Source: Candidatus Siliceabacter maunaloa
GTDB lineage: Bacteria > Actinomycetota > Thermoleophilia > Solirubrobacterales > Solirubrobacteraceae
DNA length: 60,286 nucleotides
Direction of reading: 5' to 3'
Assembly: GCA_024330185.1 (NCBI GenBank)
Contig: JANDLV010000022.1
Span: 1 to 60,286, forward strand
In this document: in pieces, positions 11,423 through 19,921 of the stretch
How positions within the stretch are numbered: the stretch's first letter is position 1
Layout: each line of letters starts with the position of its first letter
Program-made: the position numbers and the translations under genes
The notes under the pieces: model-generated
What the model saw: the letters and a program-made list of their open reading frames with translations, nothing else
Told to the model about the DNA's origin: nothing
The model's database searches: none

Positions 11423-11692
11423 CTAGAGGAAGAACGCGATGAGGCCGAAGATGAAGGCGTAGAACACGATCGCCTCGGTCAGCGCGAAGCCCAGCCACTG
11501 GATCGAGGTGATCTCGTCGCGCATCTCGGGCTGGCGGGTCACCGACTCGATGACCTTGCCGAAGATGAAGCCGACGCCGACCCCCGGGCCGATGGTGCCC
11601 AGGCCGGCGCCGATGCCCAGAGCGATGGCCTTGAGGCCGTCGTCGGTGACGCCGCCGCCCTGGGCGAGGAAGGTGATGAGCTCGAGGTCCAT
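11423..11692 (-). CDS. atpE: F1Fo ATP synthase subunit c
   Basis: An 89-residue hairpin of two membrane helices. The first has the glycine-rich packing motif GIGAGLGTIGPGVGVG (residues 27-42). The second carries the ion-binding carboxylate Glu73 in FALTEAIVFY. The polar loop is RQPEMRDE. There is no Na+-type Gln/Ser ligand set, so protons are the expected coupling ion. The short N-terminus contains FLAQGGG, echoing the N-terminus of subunit b. Confidence 0.97.
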   Translation of the reverse strand: MDLELITFLAQGGGVTDDGLKAIALGIGAGLGTIGPGVGVGFIFGKVIESVTRQPEMRDEITSIQWLGFALTEAIVFYAFIFGLIAFFL

Positions 11693-11708
11693 GTGGTCTC
11701 CTTGGTCC

Positions 11709-12623
11709 TTAGTGAGATTCGGCGACTGCCTCGCCGAGGTAGATGGCGGTCAGGGTCGCGAAGATGAACGCCTGCAGCGTCGCGATCAGCACGATCTCGA
11801 AGAGGAAGAACACCCACGCGATGGGCAGCGTGAAGTACCCCAGCGCCGCGAGGCCGAGGATCACGGCCAGGCCGCCGCCCATGAAGAGGATGAGCAGGTG
11901 CCCGGCCAGCATGTTGGCGAAGAGCCGCACGCTGAGGGAGATGATGCGCACGAACTGGGAGATGACCTCGATGATGAAGATCGGGAAGGCGGCGAAGCCG
12001 CTCACACCCGCGGGCACCCAGCCCTTGACGTACTTGACCGGCCCCTTGGCCCGCACCCCCTCGACGTGGTAGGCGATAACCACCATCAGCGTCAGCACGA
12101 GCGGCACGGAGATGTTGGCCGTGGCCGCGTAGATCGCGAAGGTGGGCAGCTTGAGCCCGCCGACCTCGATCGGATGCGCGGTGTTCAGGGGCAGCGGGAT
12201 GTACCCGATCATGTTCGACACCCAGATGAACAGGAACAGCGTCGCGACGAACGGAAACCACCGCCGCGCCATCGCGTCGTCCATGTTGCCCCGGGCGATG
12301 TTGTCGCGCATGAACGTGTAGGCCGTCTCCACCGCGGTCTGCGTTCGGTTGGGCCGCGCCTGCATGCGGTTGGCGATGTAGAGCATCAGGCCCAGCGTGA
12401 TGGCCGAGGCCAGCAGGAGGTAGAGGACCGCCTTGGTGGGCGACAGGTCGACCGGTCCGAGCTCGAGGGTGACGTAGGGCTCGAGGCGGAACTCCTCCTG
12501 GGGCTGGAAGTCGCCCTCGCCCGCGGAGGGGACGATGATGCCCAGCAGGATCGTCGGGATGAGCAGCGCGGCGAATCCGAGGCCGACCTTGGCGAGTGTG
12601 GGGAGGTTCTTGAGCGTCTTCAT
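11709..12623 (-). CDS. atpB: F1Fo ATP synthase subunit a
   Basis: A 304-residue membrane stator subunit with five to six hydrophobic helices. The essential arginine is in SLSVRLFANMLAGHLL (Arg233). PVSL-like loops and a C-terminal helix with FEIVLIATLQAFIFATL form the proton half-channels. ATG at 12623 gives an N-terminus of MKTLKNLPTLAK just before the first membrane helix. Longer upstream frames overlap the preceding gene and are proline/alanine-rich noise. Confidence 0.96.
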   Translation of the reverse strand: MKTLKNLPTLAKVGLGFAALLIPTILLGIIVPSAGEGDFQPQEEFRLEPYVTLELGPVDLSPTKAVLYLLLASAITLGLMLYIANRMQARPNRTQTAVETAYTFMRDNIARGNMDDAMARRWFPFVATLFLFIWVSNMIGYIPLPLNTAHPIEVGGLKLPTFAIYAATANISVPLVLTLMVVIAYHVEGVRAKGPVKYVKGWVPAGVSGFAAFPIFIIEVISQFVRIISLSVRLFANMLAGHLLILFMGGGLAVILGLAALGYFTLPIAWVFFLFEIVLIATLQAFIFATLTAIYLGEAVAESH

Positions 12624-12630
12624 GTGGGGG

Positions 12631-13023
12631 TCATGTGGCGGAGGCTCTGGGGGGGCGGCTGCCGCTGCCGGAGGGGCGCACCAGGGCCCTGAGGGTGAAG
12701 CGAACGGTGAACAGCACGACGGCAAGGATCGCCGCCGAGAGGCCGACGTCGTCTCCCGCTCCCAGGCCGACCGCAACAAGGATAAGGCCCAGCGCCCAAC
12801 CGCGCGCGATCATGGACCCGGCCATGAGCCCGGCCACCCGCCGCGGATCCTTCTCGCGGTCCGCGCGGCGCTCGGCCAGCTCCCCCACGCCGCGCCACAT
12901 GACCCACACGCCGGCGGCGGTCAGCCACCCCGGGACGGGCAGCCCGCCGAGGGCGAAGACGGGCAGCGCCAGGGCGAGGATCGCGAGGTCGAGGTTGCGC
13001 AGGACGGGCACTAGTGGGGCCAC
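12631..13023 (-). CDS. AtpI-like membrane protein of the ATP synthase operon
   Basis: A 130-residue protein with about four hydrophobic helices in two pairs (LAILALALPVFALGG and LTAAGVWVMW; ALGLILVAVGLGA and SAAILAVVLFTVRFTLRAL). Size, topology and position directly before atpB match the poorly conserved subunit I/AtpI, an assembly helper for the c-ring. The start is GTG at 13023, overlapping the stop of the upstream small gene by one base. Identification rests mainly on position and topology. Confidence 0.75.
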   Translation of the reverse strand: MAPLVPVLRNLDLAILALALPVFALGGLPVPGWLTAAGVWVMWRGVGELAERRADREKDPRRVAGLMAGSMIARGWALGLILVAVGLGAGDDVGLSAAILAVVLFTVRFTLRALVRPSGSGSRPPRASAT

Positions 13024-13250
13024 TAGATATCACCGAACCTGGTGATGACGAGGGCGATCCCCGCGGCGAACCCGGCGAAGACGCCGAGGATGACCAGCGG
13101 GGCGGTCGCGCCCACCAGCGCACCGAGCCCGAACCCGATCCCCGCTCCGAGGCCCACAGGCGTGAGGATGAGGCTGCCCGCCACGATCCCGCGGTTGGGC
13201 GACCGGCGGGGCGGCGGGGGCTGGTGCTCGTCGGGTGGTGGGCACGGCAT
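13023..13250 (-). CDS. AtpZ/AtpI-family small membrane protein, first gene of the atp operon
   Basis: A 75-residue protein. A proline-rich, basic N-terminus (PPPPRRSPNRG) precedes two glycine-rich membrane helices (SLILTPVGLGAGIGFGLGAL and LVILGVFAGFAAGIALVI), the hairpin layout of AtpZ-type proteins often found at the head of actinobacterial atp operons. Family members have been linked to c-ring assembly and Mg2+/Ca2+ transport. The function here is inferred from position. Confidence 0.7.
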   Translation of the reverse strand: MPCPPPDEHQPPPPRRSPNRGIVAGSLILTPVGLGAGIGFGLGALVGATAPLVILGVFAGFAAGIALVITRFGDI

Positions 13251-13253
13251 CGA

Positions 13254-13282
13254 ATCTACAACTTTGTGCGAGGGTGTTACAA
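13254..13282 (-). promoter_or_regulatory. possible promoter of the atp operon
   Basis: Read on the minus strand, TTGTAA (13277-13282) and GTAGAT (13254-13259) are separated by 17 nt. The -10 ends only three bases before the ATG at 13250, so transcription would start at or inside the start codon. Either the mRNA is leaderless or this is a chance match. Confidence 0.25.
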
Positions 13283-13314
13283 GATAGTGGCAGGCGGCAC
13301 GACGGGTCGACCGC

Positions 13315-13809
13315 TCACGTGAGCTCGATCAGCGCGAAGGTCGGGCGGCCGCCTTCCACCCTCGCGAGGCCCATGGTGTGCGCGGGCGCGCGGCGGCGCT
13401 GCGTGGGGCTGCCCGGGTTGAAGATCTGGAAGCCGTCCTCGGCGCGCTCGTGCAGCGGCAGGTGGGAGTGGCCGAACACCGCGGCGTGCGCGTCGGGGAA
13501 CCGGGTGCGCAGGCGGGCCAGGCGCCCGCGTGCGGGGCCTGCGTCGTGGACCATCGCGATGCGCGCGCCGTCCACCTCGACCAGGCGCTCCGCGGGCAGG
13601 CGGTCGTGCAGCGCGGCGTCGTCCACGTTGCCGCGGACGGCCAGGACCGGCGGTCCGTAGGCCTCGATGCTCCGCAGCGCTGCATCGGTCATGACGTCGC
13701 CGGCGTGCAGGATCAGGCCGGCCCCGCGCAGGCGCTGCACGCAGGCCTGGGGCAGGCGCCGCACGCCGCGCGAGAGGTGCGTGTCGGCGATGACGGCGAT
13801 GACCGTCAG
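13315..13809 (-). CDS. YfcE/MJ0936-type metallophosphoesterase
   Basis: A 164-residue calcineurin-like phosphoesterase with all metal-binding motifs in order: IADTH near the N-terminus, LHAGDV, RGNVDD, MVHDAG and FGHSHLP. Such short single-domain enzymes act on phosphodiesters or nucleotides, and the substrate is unknown. No ATG, GTG or TTG is positioned before the first strand. The best start is a CTG at 13807-13809 that overlaps the stop of the upstream glycosidase-like gene as CTGA, giving a 4-nt coupling overlap. A later GTG would delete the first metal ligands. Confidence 0.85.
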   Translation of the reverse strand: MTVIAVIADTHLSRGVRRLPQACVQRLRGAGLILHAGDVMTDAALRSIEAYGPPVLAVRGNVDDAALHDRLPAERLVEVDGARIAMVHDAGPARGRLARLRTRFPDAHAAVFGHSHLPLHERAEDGFQIFNPGSPTQRRRAPAHTMGLARVEGGRPTFALIELT

Positions 13810-14768
13810 CCTGCGTCGTCCCCCTCGCGCTGACCCTCCACGTACCGCTCCAGCACCCGGTAGGCCGGGCGCTCGCGGCCGCCCGGCGTGATCAGGCCGG
13901 AGTCCCACGACCCGTCCAGCTCGTCGATCTGCCAGTGGTAGACGTAGAGGCGCTTGATGCGCGAGGTGAGCGGGACGAGCTCGTCGAGGAGCCACTCGGT
14001 CGCGCGCGCCGCGTGGCTGGGCCCCTGTGGTAGCCGCAGGTCGCTGCGGTTGTTGCGCGACACGATGCCACCGACCTCGGTCAGCCAGATCTCGCCGCGC
14101 GTGTGGGCGCGCATCCTCCGGGTGCCGAGCGTCTTGAACCGGTTGGCGTCGACGTAGTTGTGCAGCCCCCAGTGCGAGGGCTCGCGCAGGTCGCCGCGGT
14201 AGTTCTCGCGCGTGTGCTTGCGGAAGTCCAGGATCCAGCGGCTCATGTTGTCCAGGTCGAGGATCTCGGCGGCGAGGATCGTGCACTCGCGGCAGGCCAG
14301 CGACAGCTTGCGCCAGTAGGCGGCAACCAGCTCCGGGCGGTTGCACGTCGGCTGGCCGCAGTGGTTGGCCTCGTTCCACACGGCGAACTGCGTGACCTGC
14401 GGGTGGCGCTCGCGCAGGGCGCGGAACTGCTGCACGAACTCCTCCGGGCGGGGCAGGTCGCGGCGGTCCAGCGCCGAGTGCTGGAAGGTGATCAGCGGCT
14501 CGATGCCCTGCTGCTGGAGGGTGGCCAGCCAGCGATCCAGGCGCGCCCGCTCGTAGTCGACCTCCAGGACGTTCCAGCTCACCCCGATGCGCGCGTGGCG
14601 CAGCTCCAGCTCGTGCACGCGCGGGTCGAGGAAGGTGTCGGCCTTCTGGTCGGCGATCCCGAGCACGAGGTCGTTCGCTCTCGCCGGACCGGCGAGGGCC
14701 AGCGCCACGACGCCGGTCAGGGCCAGCACCACCAGGGCCCTACCCACGCGCTGGGCCTCGGTGAACAC
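13806..14768 (-). CDS. exported glycoside-hydrolase-like (beta/alpha)8 protein
   Basis: A ~320-residue protein. An N-terminal hydrophobic export signal (ALVVLALTGVVALALAGPARA) is followed by a cellulase-superfamily barrel. VTQFAVWNEANHCG carries the Asn-Glu acid/base pair typical of clan A glycosidases, and EIWLTEVGG supplies the likely nucleophile Glu. Paired Cys residues (CGQPTC, CREC) suit an extracytoplasmic protein. GTG 14768 is chosen because it includes the whole signal, with GTG 14747 as an alternative. Substrate unknown. It is coupled to the phosphoesterase downstream. Confidence 0.72.
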   Translation of the reverse strand: MFTEAQRVGRALVVLALTGVVALALAGPARANDLVLGIADQKADTFLDPRVHELELRHARIGVSWNVLEVDYERARLDRWLATLQQQGIEPLITFQHSALDRRDLPRPEEFVQQFRALRERHPQVTQFAVWNEANHCGQPTCNRPELVAAYWRKLSLACRECTILAAEILDLDNMSRWILDFRKHTRENYRGDLREPSHWGLHNYVDANRFKTLGTRRMRAHTRGEIWLTEVGGIVSRNNRSDLRLPQGPSHAARATEWLLDELVPLTSRIKRLYVYHWQIDELDGSWDSGLITPGGRERPAYRVLERYVEGQREGDDAG

Positions 14769-14852
14769 CGGCGGGACGGTAGCGCGGGACGCGGCGGGGC
14801 GCGCCGTGCGCGCCGTGGGCGTTCGGCGGCCCGCGGGGTTAGTGTGCGGTCG

Positions 14853-15488
14853 ATGGGGACACCCAAGGCGCGTCGCGGGGAGCCTGCCACCCAGCGCCGG
14901 GCGGCGATCGAGGCGGCAGTGCTGCGCACGACCGAGCAGCTGCTCGGGGAGGGCCACTCCTACGCCGACCTCAACGTGGAGCGCATCGCGCGCGGCGCGG
15001 GCATCTCGCGGACCGCGTTCTACTTCTACTTCGCCGACAAGCGGGCGCTGCTCATGCGCCTGACCGCGGGCGTCAGCGAGCTGCTCTACGAGCGCGCCCA
15101 GGCGTGGTGGCAGGAGGAGGGCGCCGACACCGGCGAGCTGCATGCAGCGCTGACGCAGGTCGGCGAGCTGTACAACGAGCACGGGGCGCTGCTGCGAGCC
15201 ATCGTCGAGGTCTCGACCTACGACGACGAGGTCGCCGTCTTCTGGCGCGCCATCGTGGGCCGGTTCGTCGAGGCGACCCGCGGACGGATCGAGCGCGAAC
15301 AGGCCGCCGGGCGCGCCGACGACGCCCTCGAGGCGGGCGCCGTGGCCTTCAGCCTGGTGTGGATGACCGAGCGCACGCTCTACGAGCAGATGGTGCAGGA
15401 GCGCCCGATGACCGGTGAGGCCCTCATGGACGCCCTCACCGCGATCTGGGAGCGCTCGGTCTTCTCCCACAACCACCACGACCACTAG
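14853..15488 (+). CDS. TetR/AcrR family transcriptional regulator
   Basis: A 211-residue regulator. The N-terminal HTH spans residues ~20-65, with YADLNVERIARGAGISRTAFYFYFADKRALLMRL as the recognition region. The ligand-binding half is helical. It ends in a His-rich tail (HNHHDH). It is divergent from the glycosidase-like gene and its stop lies 2 nt before the DUF354 gene, so it is probably co-transcribed with that gene and may control both directions. The ligand is unknown. Confidence 0.9.
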   Translation: MGTPKARRGEPATQRRAAIEAAVLRTTEQLLGEGHSYADLNVERIARGAGISRTAFYFYFADKRALLMRLTAGVSELLYERAQAWWQEEGADTGELHAALTQVGELYNEHGALLRAIVEVSTYDDEVAVFWRAIVGRFVEATRGRIEREQAAGRADDALEAGAVAFSLVWMTERTLYEQMVQERPMTGEALMDALTAIWERSVFSHNHHDH

Positions 15489-15490
15489 GC

Positions 15491-16501
15491 ATGCGCGTCT
15501 GGGTCGACCTCACCAACACCGCCCATGTCGTCGTGCTACGCCCCCTGGTCGAGGAGCTCGAGGCGCGTGGGCACGAGGTGGCCATCACGGCGCGACCGCT
15601 GTCGCACACGCTTGAGCTGCTGGATGACTGGGGCCACCCCTACACGGCCCTGGGCCACCATGGGGGTGCGGGGCGCGCGGGCAAGGCGCACGCGGCGGCC
15701 GACCGGGTGGCGCGCATGGTCCGCTTCGGACGGGGACAGCACTTCAACGCAGCGCTGGCCCACGGATCGACCGACCTGCCACCGGCCTGCCGAGTGCTGC
15801 GCGTGCCCAACACGACGATGTTCGACTACGAGTTCGCCTTTGCCCAGCATCACCTCAACTGCCGGGCGGCCACGCGGGTGCTGGTGCCCGAGGCGATCCC
15901 GGCCGACCGCCTGGCCCGCTTCGGCGCCCGCGGGCGCAAGCTCGTGCGCTACCCGGGGCTCAAGGAGGAGTACTACCTGCACCGCCACCCGCCTGACCGG
16001 GCGCTAGCCGCGGCACTGGGCGTGCGGTTCGACGCGGTGCTGTGCGTGGTGCGCACCGCGGCCAGCTACGCCACGTACCTGGGCGGGGCGGAGAGCACCC
16101 ACCTTCCCGGGCTCCTGCGCCACCTCGTGGACCACCCGGACGTCGACGTGGTCGTGCTGCCCCGCACGCCCGAGCAGGGAGAGGCGGTGCGGGCGCTGGG
16201 CCTGGAGCGCGTGCTCGTCCCGCCGCGTGCGGTGGACGGCGGCGCGCTCGTGGCCCTCGCCGACCTGGTGGTCAGCGCGGGCGGAACCATGAACCGCGAG
16301 GCCGCCGCGCTGGGCGTTCCGGTGTGGTCGATGTTCGAGGGGCGCGTTGGGGCGGTGGATGAGTGGCTGGTGCGCGAAGGGCGTCTGAAACTGCTCGGCG
16401 TCCCGGCCGACGTCGTGCCCGTGCGCCGCGACAGGGTCGACGCCCGCGCGGTCAGACGCGACCCGGTGGAGCTTCTTCGCCTGGCTGTTCCCGGGGCGTA
16501 G
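15491..16501 (+). CDS. DUF354 family protein (GT-B-like fold)
   Basis: A 336-residue protein opening with VWVDLTNTAHVVVLRPLVEELEARGHEV, the DUF354 signature. It resembles UDP-GlcNAc 2-epimerase/MurG-type Rossmann folds. VLRVPNTTMFDYEFAF and a C-terminal nucleotide-binding-like segment (LADLVVSAGGTMNREAAALGVPVWS) are conserved features. A role in glycan or sugar-nucleotide metabolism is likely, but the reaction is not established. The 3' end overlaps the convergent pgsA gene by 50 nt. Confidence 0.85.
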   Translation: MRVWVDLTNTAHVVVLRPLVEELEARGHEVAITARPLSHTLELLDDWGHPYTALGHHGGAGRAGKAHAAADRVARMVRFGRGQHFNAALAHGSTDLPPACRVLRVPNTTMFDYEFAFAQHHLNCRAATRVLVPEAIPADRLARFGARGRKLVRYPGLKEEYYLHRHPPDRALAAALGVRFDAVLCVVRTAASYATYLGGAESTHLPGLLRHLVDHPDVDVVVLPRTPEQGEAVRALGLERVLVPPRAVDGGALVALADLVVSAGGTMNREAAALGVPVWSMFEGRVGAVDEWLVREGRLKLLGVPADVVPVRRDRVDARAVRRDPVELLRLAVPGA

Positions 16502-17033
16502 CCCCGCGCGCGAACCGCGCCACGACGTCGACGCCGGAGGCCAGCGTGGCCGCGACCGTCGCGGCGATGAGGACATCGATCCACAGCAGGCCGGGATCGC
16601 CCACCGCGCACAGCACGAGCACCATCCCGATCTGCAGCGTCATCTTCAGCTTCCCCAACGAGCTCGCGTCAATGATCTGCCCACGCCTCACCCCTGCCGT
16701 GCGCAGCGCGGTGACCAGCACCTCGCGGGCGAGGATGACCACGGGTACCCACACCGCGAGCCGGCCGGCCAGCACGAGCGCGACCAGCGCCGCGCCGACC
16801 AGGAGCTTGTCCGCGATCGGGTCCAGCAGCTTGCCGACATCGGTGACCAGGCCGCGGGAGCGCGCGAGCGCGCCGTCGAGCACGTCGCCCAGCGCCCCGA
16901 CCGCGAACACCGCCGCCGCGAGCAGCGAGCCGCCGGTGGCGTTGAGCAGGACGACCACGAGCACCGGCGCCAGCAGTATCCGCGTCACCGTGATGGTGTT
17001 GGGAAGGTTGATCGGCGAGGCCGCGGCCGCCAT
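16452..17033 (-). CDS. pgsA: CDP-alcohol phosphatidyltransferase (phosphatidylglycerophosphate synthase-like)
   Basis: A 193-residue membrane enzyme that transfers a phosphatidyl group from CDP-diacylglycerol to a polyol, probably glycerol 3-phosphate. The CDP-alcohol motif D-G-x2-A-R-x8-G-x3-D-x3-D is intact in DVLDGALAR...GKLLDPIADK. NLPNTITVTRILLAP at the N-terminus is the classic PgsA opening. Five to six hydrophobic helices are present. ATG 17033 is only 9 nt from the start of the divergent cdsA. Assignment to glycerol phosphate rather than inositol phosphate is by overall similarity. Confidence 0.88.
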   Translation of the reverse strand: MAAAASPINLPNTITVTRILLAPVLVVVLLNATGGSLLAAAVFAVGALGDVLDGALARSRGLVTDVGKLLDPIADKLLVGAALVALVLAGRLAVWVPVVILAREVLVTALRTAGVRRGQIIDASSLGKLKMTLQIGMVLVLCAVGDPGLLWIDVLIAATVAATLASGVDVVARFARGATPREQPGEEAPPGRV

Positions 17034-17042
17034 GTCAGGCTG

Positions 17043-17900
17043 GTGCCCGTGGCCGGTCACGTGAAAACCGCAGCCGGCGACGCCCGGGCAGCGCGGGGGC
17101 GGCGGCTCCCCGCCGATCTGGGCCCACGCGTCGCGGTCGCGTTGCCCGCCGCCGCGGTCACCGTCGCGCTGATCCTCGTCGGCGGAGCCGCCTTTGCCTG
17201 CGCCGTCGCTGCGCTCGGCGCGCTGGCCGCGGTCGAACTGACCCGAGCGACCGGCGCTGCCCCGCTCCTGCGCGCGGCAGCGGGCGGCGCCGTCGCAGCA
17301 CTGGTGCTCGCCGCCCTCACCCAGGACCGTGCCCTGCTGCTGGGCCTGCTGGCGGCCGGCGTGGCCCTCGTGTTCACCGCCGGCGCCGCCGACCCGCGCC
17401 GGCCGGGCATCGCCGGGGCCGTCGGCGCCGGCGTGCTCGCCGCTGCCTGGATCGGCCTGGGGCTGGCCCACGGTGTGCTGCTGCGTGAGCTGCCCGGCGG
17501 CGCCGGGCTGCTGCTCGCCGTGCTGCTGGGCACCTTCCTGGGTGACACCGCGGCGCAGCTGGTGGGCAGCGCGTGGGGCCACCGGGCGCTGGCGCCGGCG
17601 ATCTCGCCGGCCAAGTCGGTCGAGGGCGCCGCGGCGGGCCTCGTCGTGGCGACGGTGGTCTGCTCGGGTGCCGCGCTGATGCTCGTCGACGGCCTCACGG
17701 CCACCCGGGCACTGGCCCTCGGCGCCGCCGTCGCCGTCGCCGCACCCGCGGGCGACCTGTTCGAGTCGCTGCTCAAGCGCGATCTGGGCATCAAGGACAC
17801 CGGGACCTTCTTCGGCGCCCACGGCGGCGTCCTGGATCGCATCGACGCGGTCCTGCTCACCGCGGTCACCGGCTACTACGTGAGCCTGGCCGTGCTATGA
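17043..17900 (+). CDS. cdsA: phosphatidate cytidylyltransferase
   Basis: A ~285-residue integral membrane enzyme that makes CDP-diacylglycerol from phosphatidic acid and CTP. About eight hydrophobic helices are followed by the CdsA signature near the C-terminus (LLKRDLGIKDTGTFFGAHGGVLDRIDAVL), with the conserved Lys-Asp and Gly-Gly-x3-Asp-Arg. PGHGG is replaced by GAHGG. FLGDTAAQLVGSAWG and ISPAKSVEG are also typical. The GTG at 17043 is uncertain, and GTG 17061 would leave more room for a promoter. It supplies the substrate for the adjacent pgsA. Confidence 0.9.
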   Translation: MPVAGHVKTAAGDARAARGRRLPADLGPRVAVALPAAAVTVALILVGGAAFACAVAALGALAAVELTRATGAAPLLRAAAGGAVAALVLAALTQDRALLLGLLAAGVALVFTAGAADPRRPGIAGAVGAGVLAAAWIGLGLAHGVLLRELPGGAGLLLAVLLGTFLGDTAAQLVGSAWGHRALAPAISPAKSVEGAAAGLVVATVVCSGAALMLVDGLTATRALALGAAVAVAAPAGDLFESLLKRDLGIKDTGTFFGAHGGVLDRIDAVLLTAVTGYYVSLAVL

Positions 17901-18925
17901 GCCGGCCGTGCGAGCTGGCGACGCACCGCGGCGTTCACGTCATGCCCCGTGGCCAGGGCGCCGGCCCACACCGCGACGGCGCCGATGGCCACGCCGGCGA
18001 TGTCGTCCACGACGTAGTGCCACCCGAAGTAGATCGTGGCCAGGGCCGTGAGGCCGACGAAGGCCCACAGCGACGAGGTGACCCAGCGCGGCAGCCCGAC
18101 CAGCGAGGCGATGGCCGCGGCGGTGAAGGTGATGGACACGTGCAGGGACGGGAAGGCGGCGATCCCGTGCACCGCCTCGGTGGCCCAGGGTCCCGCGAGG
18201 ACCTCGGCACGCTCGGCCAGGAGGGTGGACTGCAGCTGGGAGACCCCGGTTTCCGGCAACGCCGTGAACAGGGTGGGCTCGGCGAAGATCGGGCCCATCG
18301 CGGGCATCAGGAAGTAGACGGCGGTGCCCAGCACCCAGTTGACCCCCAGGGCCGTGACGTACCAGTAGCCGAGGCGCAGGTCTCGCGACCAGACCAGGGC
18401 GGCGGCCAGGGAGACCGGGACGAAGATCAGGAAGAACAGGTAGACGAGCGACAGCGCGTAAGCGGCCACCCCGGTGCCCAGAATCTGGTGCAGGATCGTG
18501 GCCGGATCGGAACCCAGCGCCGCCACGCGCTCGAACTCCAGCAGCGAGCGGTCGTGGAGGTCGCTGGTCAGCATGGGCAGGAAGCTCTTGAGGTTGCGGT
18601 AGGCGACGTAGGTCACGTAGAAGCTGACAAGGCCGACGAGCACGACCGCCGCGCGGCGCAGGGCCCAGCGCTCGCCGATCACCTCGCGCAGGGCGCGCAG
18701 CGTGCCCCCGCCACCGCGCCGGGCGCGCGCCACCGCGCGCGGAACCACGTCGAGGCAGAACAGCAGCGCGACGAGCGCCGGCAGGCGGATGCCCGCCGGG
18801 CCGCCGATGCCGTCGGGGTCGCGCAGAGGCAGATCGGCGACGACCGCGACGAGGACGGTCAGCGTCGCGAACGCTGCCGCCAGCACGATGGCCCACAGAT
18901 AGGGGCGGCGAACTGTGGTCGTCAT
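17876..18925 (-). CDS. PAP2-superfamily membrane phosphatase
   Basis: A ~349-residue membrane protein with about seven hydrophobic helices. The phosphatase core is near the C-terminus: AFPSLHVSITFT (catalytic His) and YFGWHYVVDDIAG (second His, Asp). A Lys/Arg-x6-Arg-Pro motif is not clear. The large N-terminal membrane part and the order of motifs resemble inositol phosphorylceramide synthase-type PAP2 proteins. ATG 18925 (MTTTVRR) or ATG 18934. Convergent with cdsA and overlapping its end by 25 nt, it probably acts on lipid phosphates or polyprenyl phosphates. Confidence 0.85.
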   Translation of the reverse strand: MTTTVRRPYLWAIVLAAAFATLTVLVAVVADLPLRDPDGIGGPAGIRLPALVALLFCLDVVPRAVARARRGGGGTLRALREVIGERWALRRAAVVLVGLVSFYVTYVAYRNLKSFLPMLTSDLHDRSLLEFERVAALGSDPATILHQILGTGVAAYALSLVYLFFLIFVPVSLAAALVWSRDLRLGYWYVTALGVNWVLGTAVYFLMPAMGPIFAEPTLFTALPETGVSQLQSTLLAERAEVLAGPWATEAVHGIAAFPSLHVSITFTAAAIASLVGLPRWVTSSLWAFVGLTALATIYFGWHYVVDDIAGVAIGAVAVWAGALATGHDVNAAVRRQLARPAHSTARLT

Positions 18926-18991
18926 TGAAGGCATTGTGGTGAACGAGCGGTGAATGCCTACCCGGTGCAGGGCACGGGTACCACCCCGACG

Positions 18992-19921
18992 ATGTCGCGG
19001 CCCTCGCAGCGCCTGCTGCTGATCGCCAACCCCGCCGCGTCGCGCGTGTCCGGTCGGGTGGTGGACGGCGTGCACCGGGCGCTCTCCGACCGCTTCGCCG
19101 TAGAGGTGGTCTCCACCTCCACCCGCGGCCATGCTACGACACTGTGCCGACGGGCGGCACAGGAGGGTTGGGAGTACGTGGCCGTGCTGGGGGGCGACGG
19201 CACCCACGGCGAGGCCGCCGAAGGCCTGATCGGCACCGCGACGGCGCTGGCGCCCCTGCCCGGCGGATGCACGAACGTCTTCGCGCGCAGCATCGGAACG
19301 GCGCGCATGCCGGTGGAGGCCGCTCGGAGCCTGTCCGCCGCGGGCCTGCGCTCGCGCCGGCGGGTCGACGTCGGCCGGGCCGCCGGGCGGTGCTTCCTCT
19401 TCTCCGCCGGCATCGGGGCGACCGCCGAGCTGATGGAGCGCGCCGCGCGCCGGCCGCGCCAGAAGGGCGTCCTGCGCCAGGCCGCGTTCTGGCTGGCCGG
19501 CGTGTCGCTGGTGGCGGAGCGGCGCCGTCCGCGGCTGCCCGCCTTCCGCGTCGAGGCGGCCGGGCGCGTGGCCCGGGGCGTCTCCCTGATCGCCCAGAAC
19601 GCCTCGCCGCTGACCTACCTGGGCTCTCGGCCCGTCGATGTCTGTCACGGGGCCGGGGCGCAGACGGGCACCTTCTCCTTCACGCTCGCGCACCGAGCGC
19701 GGGCGGGCGACGTCGGCTCAACCCTGCGCCGCCTTCGCACGGGCGACGCCGCGACGATGCTCGACCATCCCCAGCTCGAGGGCTTCACCGCCGTGGCCCA
19801 CGCGCGCGTGGAGGCGCTGGACGAAGGGCCGTTCGCGCTGGAGCTCGACGGTACGGCGGTCGGTCGTCACACGTCCGTGGAGCTCACGGTGGCGCCCGCC
19901 TCCCTCACCGTCGTCGGCTGA
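18992..19921 (+). CDS. diacylglycerol/lipid kinase (YegS/DagK family)
   Basis: A ~309-residue lipid kinase. LLLIANPAAS opens the nucleotide-binding domain, and VLGGDGTHGEAAEG is the ATP-binding GGDGT motif, with His in place of the more common Val/Leu-Asn. LAPLPGGCTNVFARSIG matches the conserved PxGTxNDFAR-like segment, with Cys replacing Thr. A second beta domain ends LELDGTAVGRHTSVELTVAP. ATG 18992 is preferred, and GTG 18950 would add 14 residues. It fits the surrounding phospholipid genes by phosphorylating diacylglycerol or a related lipid. Confidence 0.85.
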   Translation: MSRPSQRLLLIANPAASRVSGRVVDGVHRALSDRFAVEVVSTSTRGHATTLCRRAAQEGWEYVAVLGGDGTHGEAAEGLIGTATALAPLPGGCTNVFARSIGTARMPVEAARSLSAAGLRSRRRVDVGRAAGRCFLFSAGIGATAELMERAARRPRQKGVLRQAAFWLAGVSLVAERRRPRLPAFRVEAAGRVARGVSLIAQNASPLTYLGSRPVDVCHGAGAQTGTFSFTLAHRARAGDVGSTLRRLRTGDAATMLDHPQLEGFTAVAHARVEALDEGPFALELDGTAVGRHTSVELTVAPASLTVVG

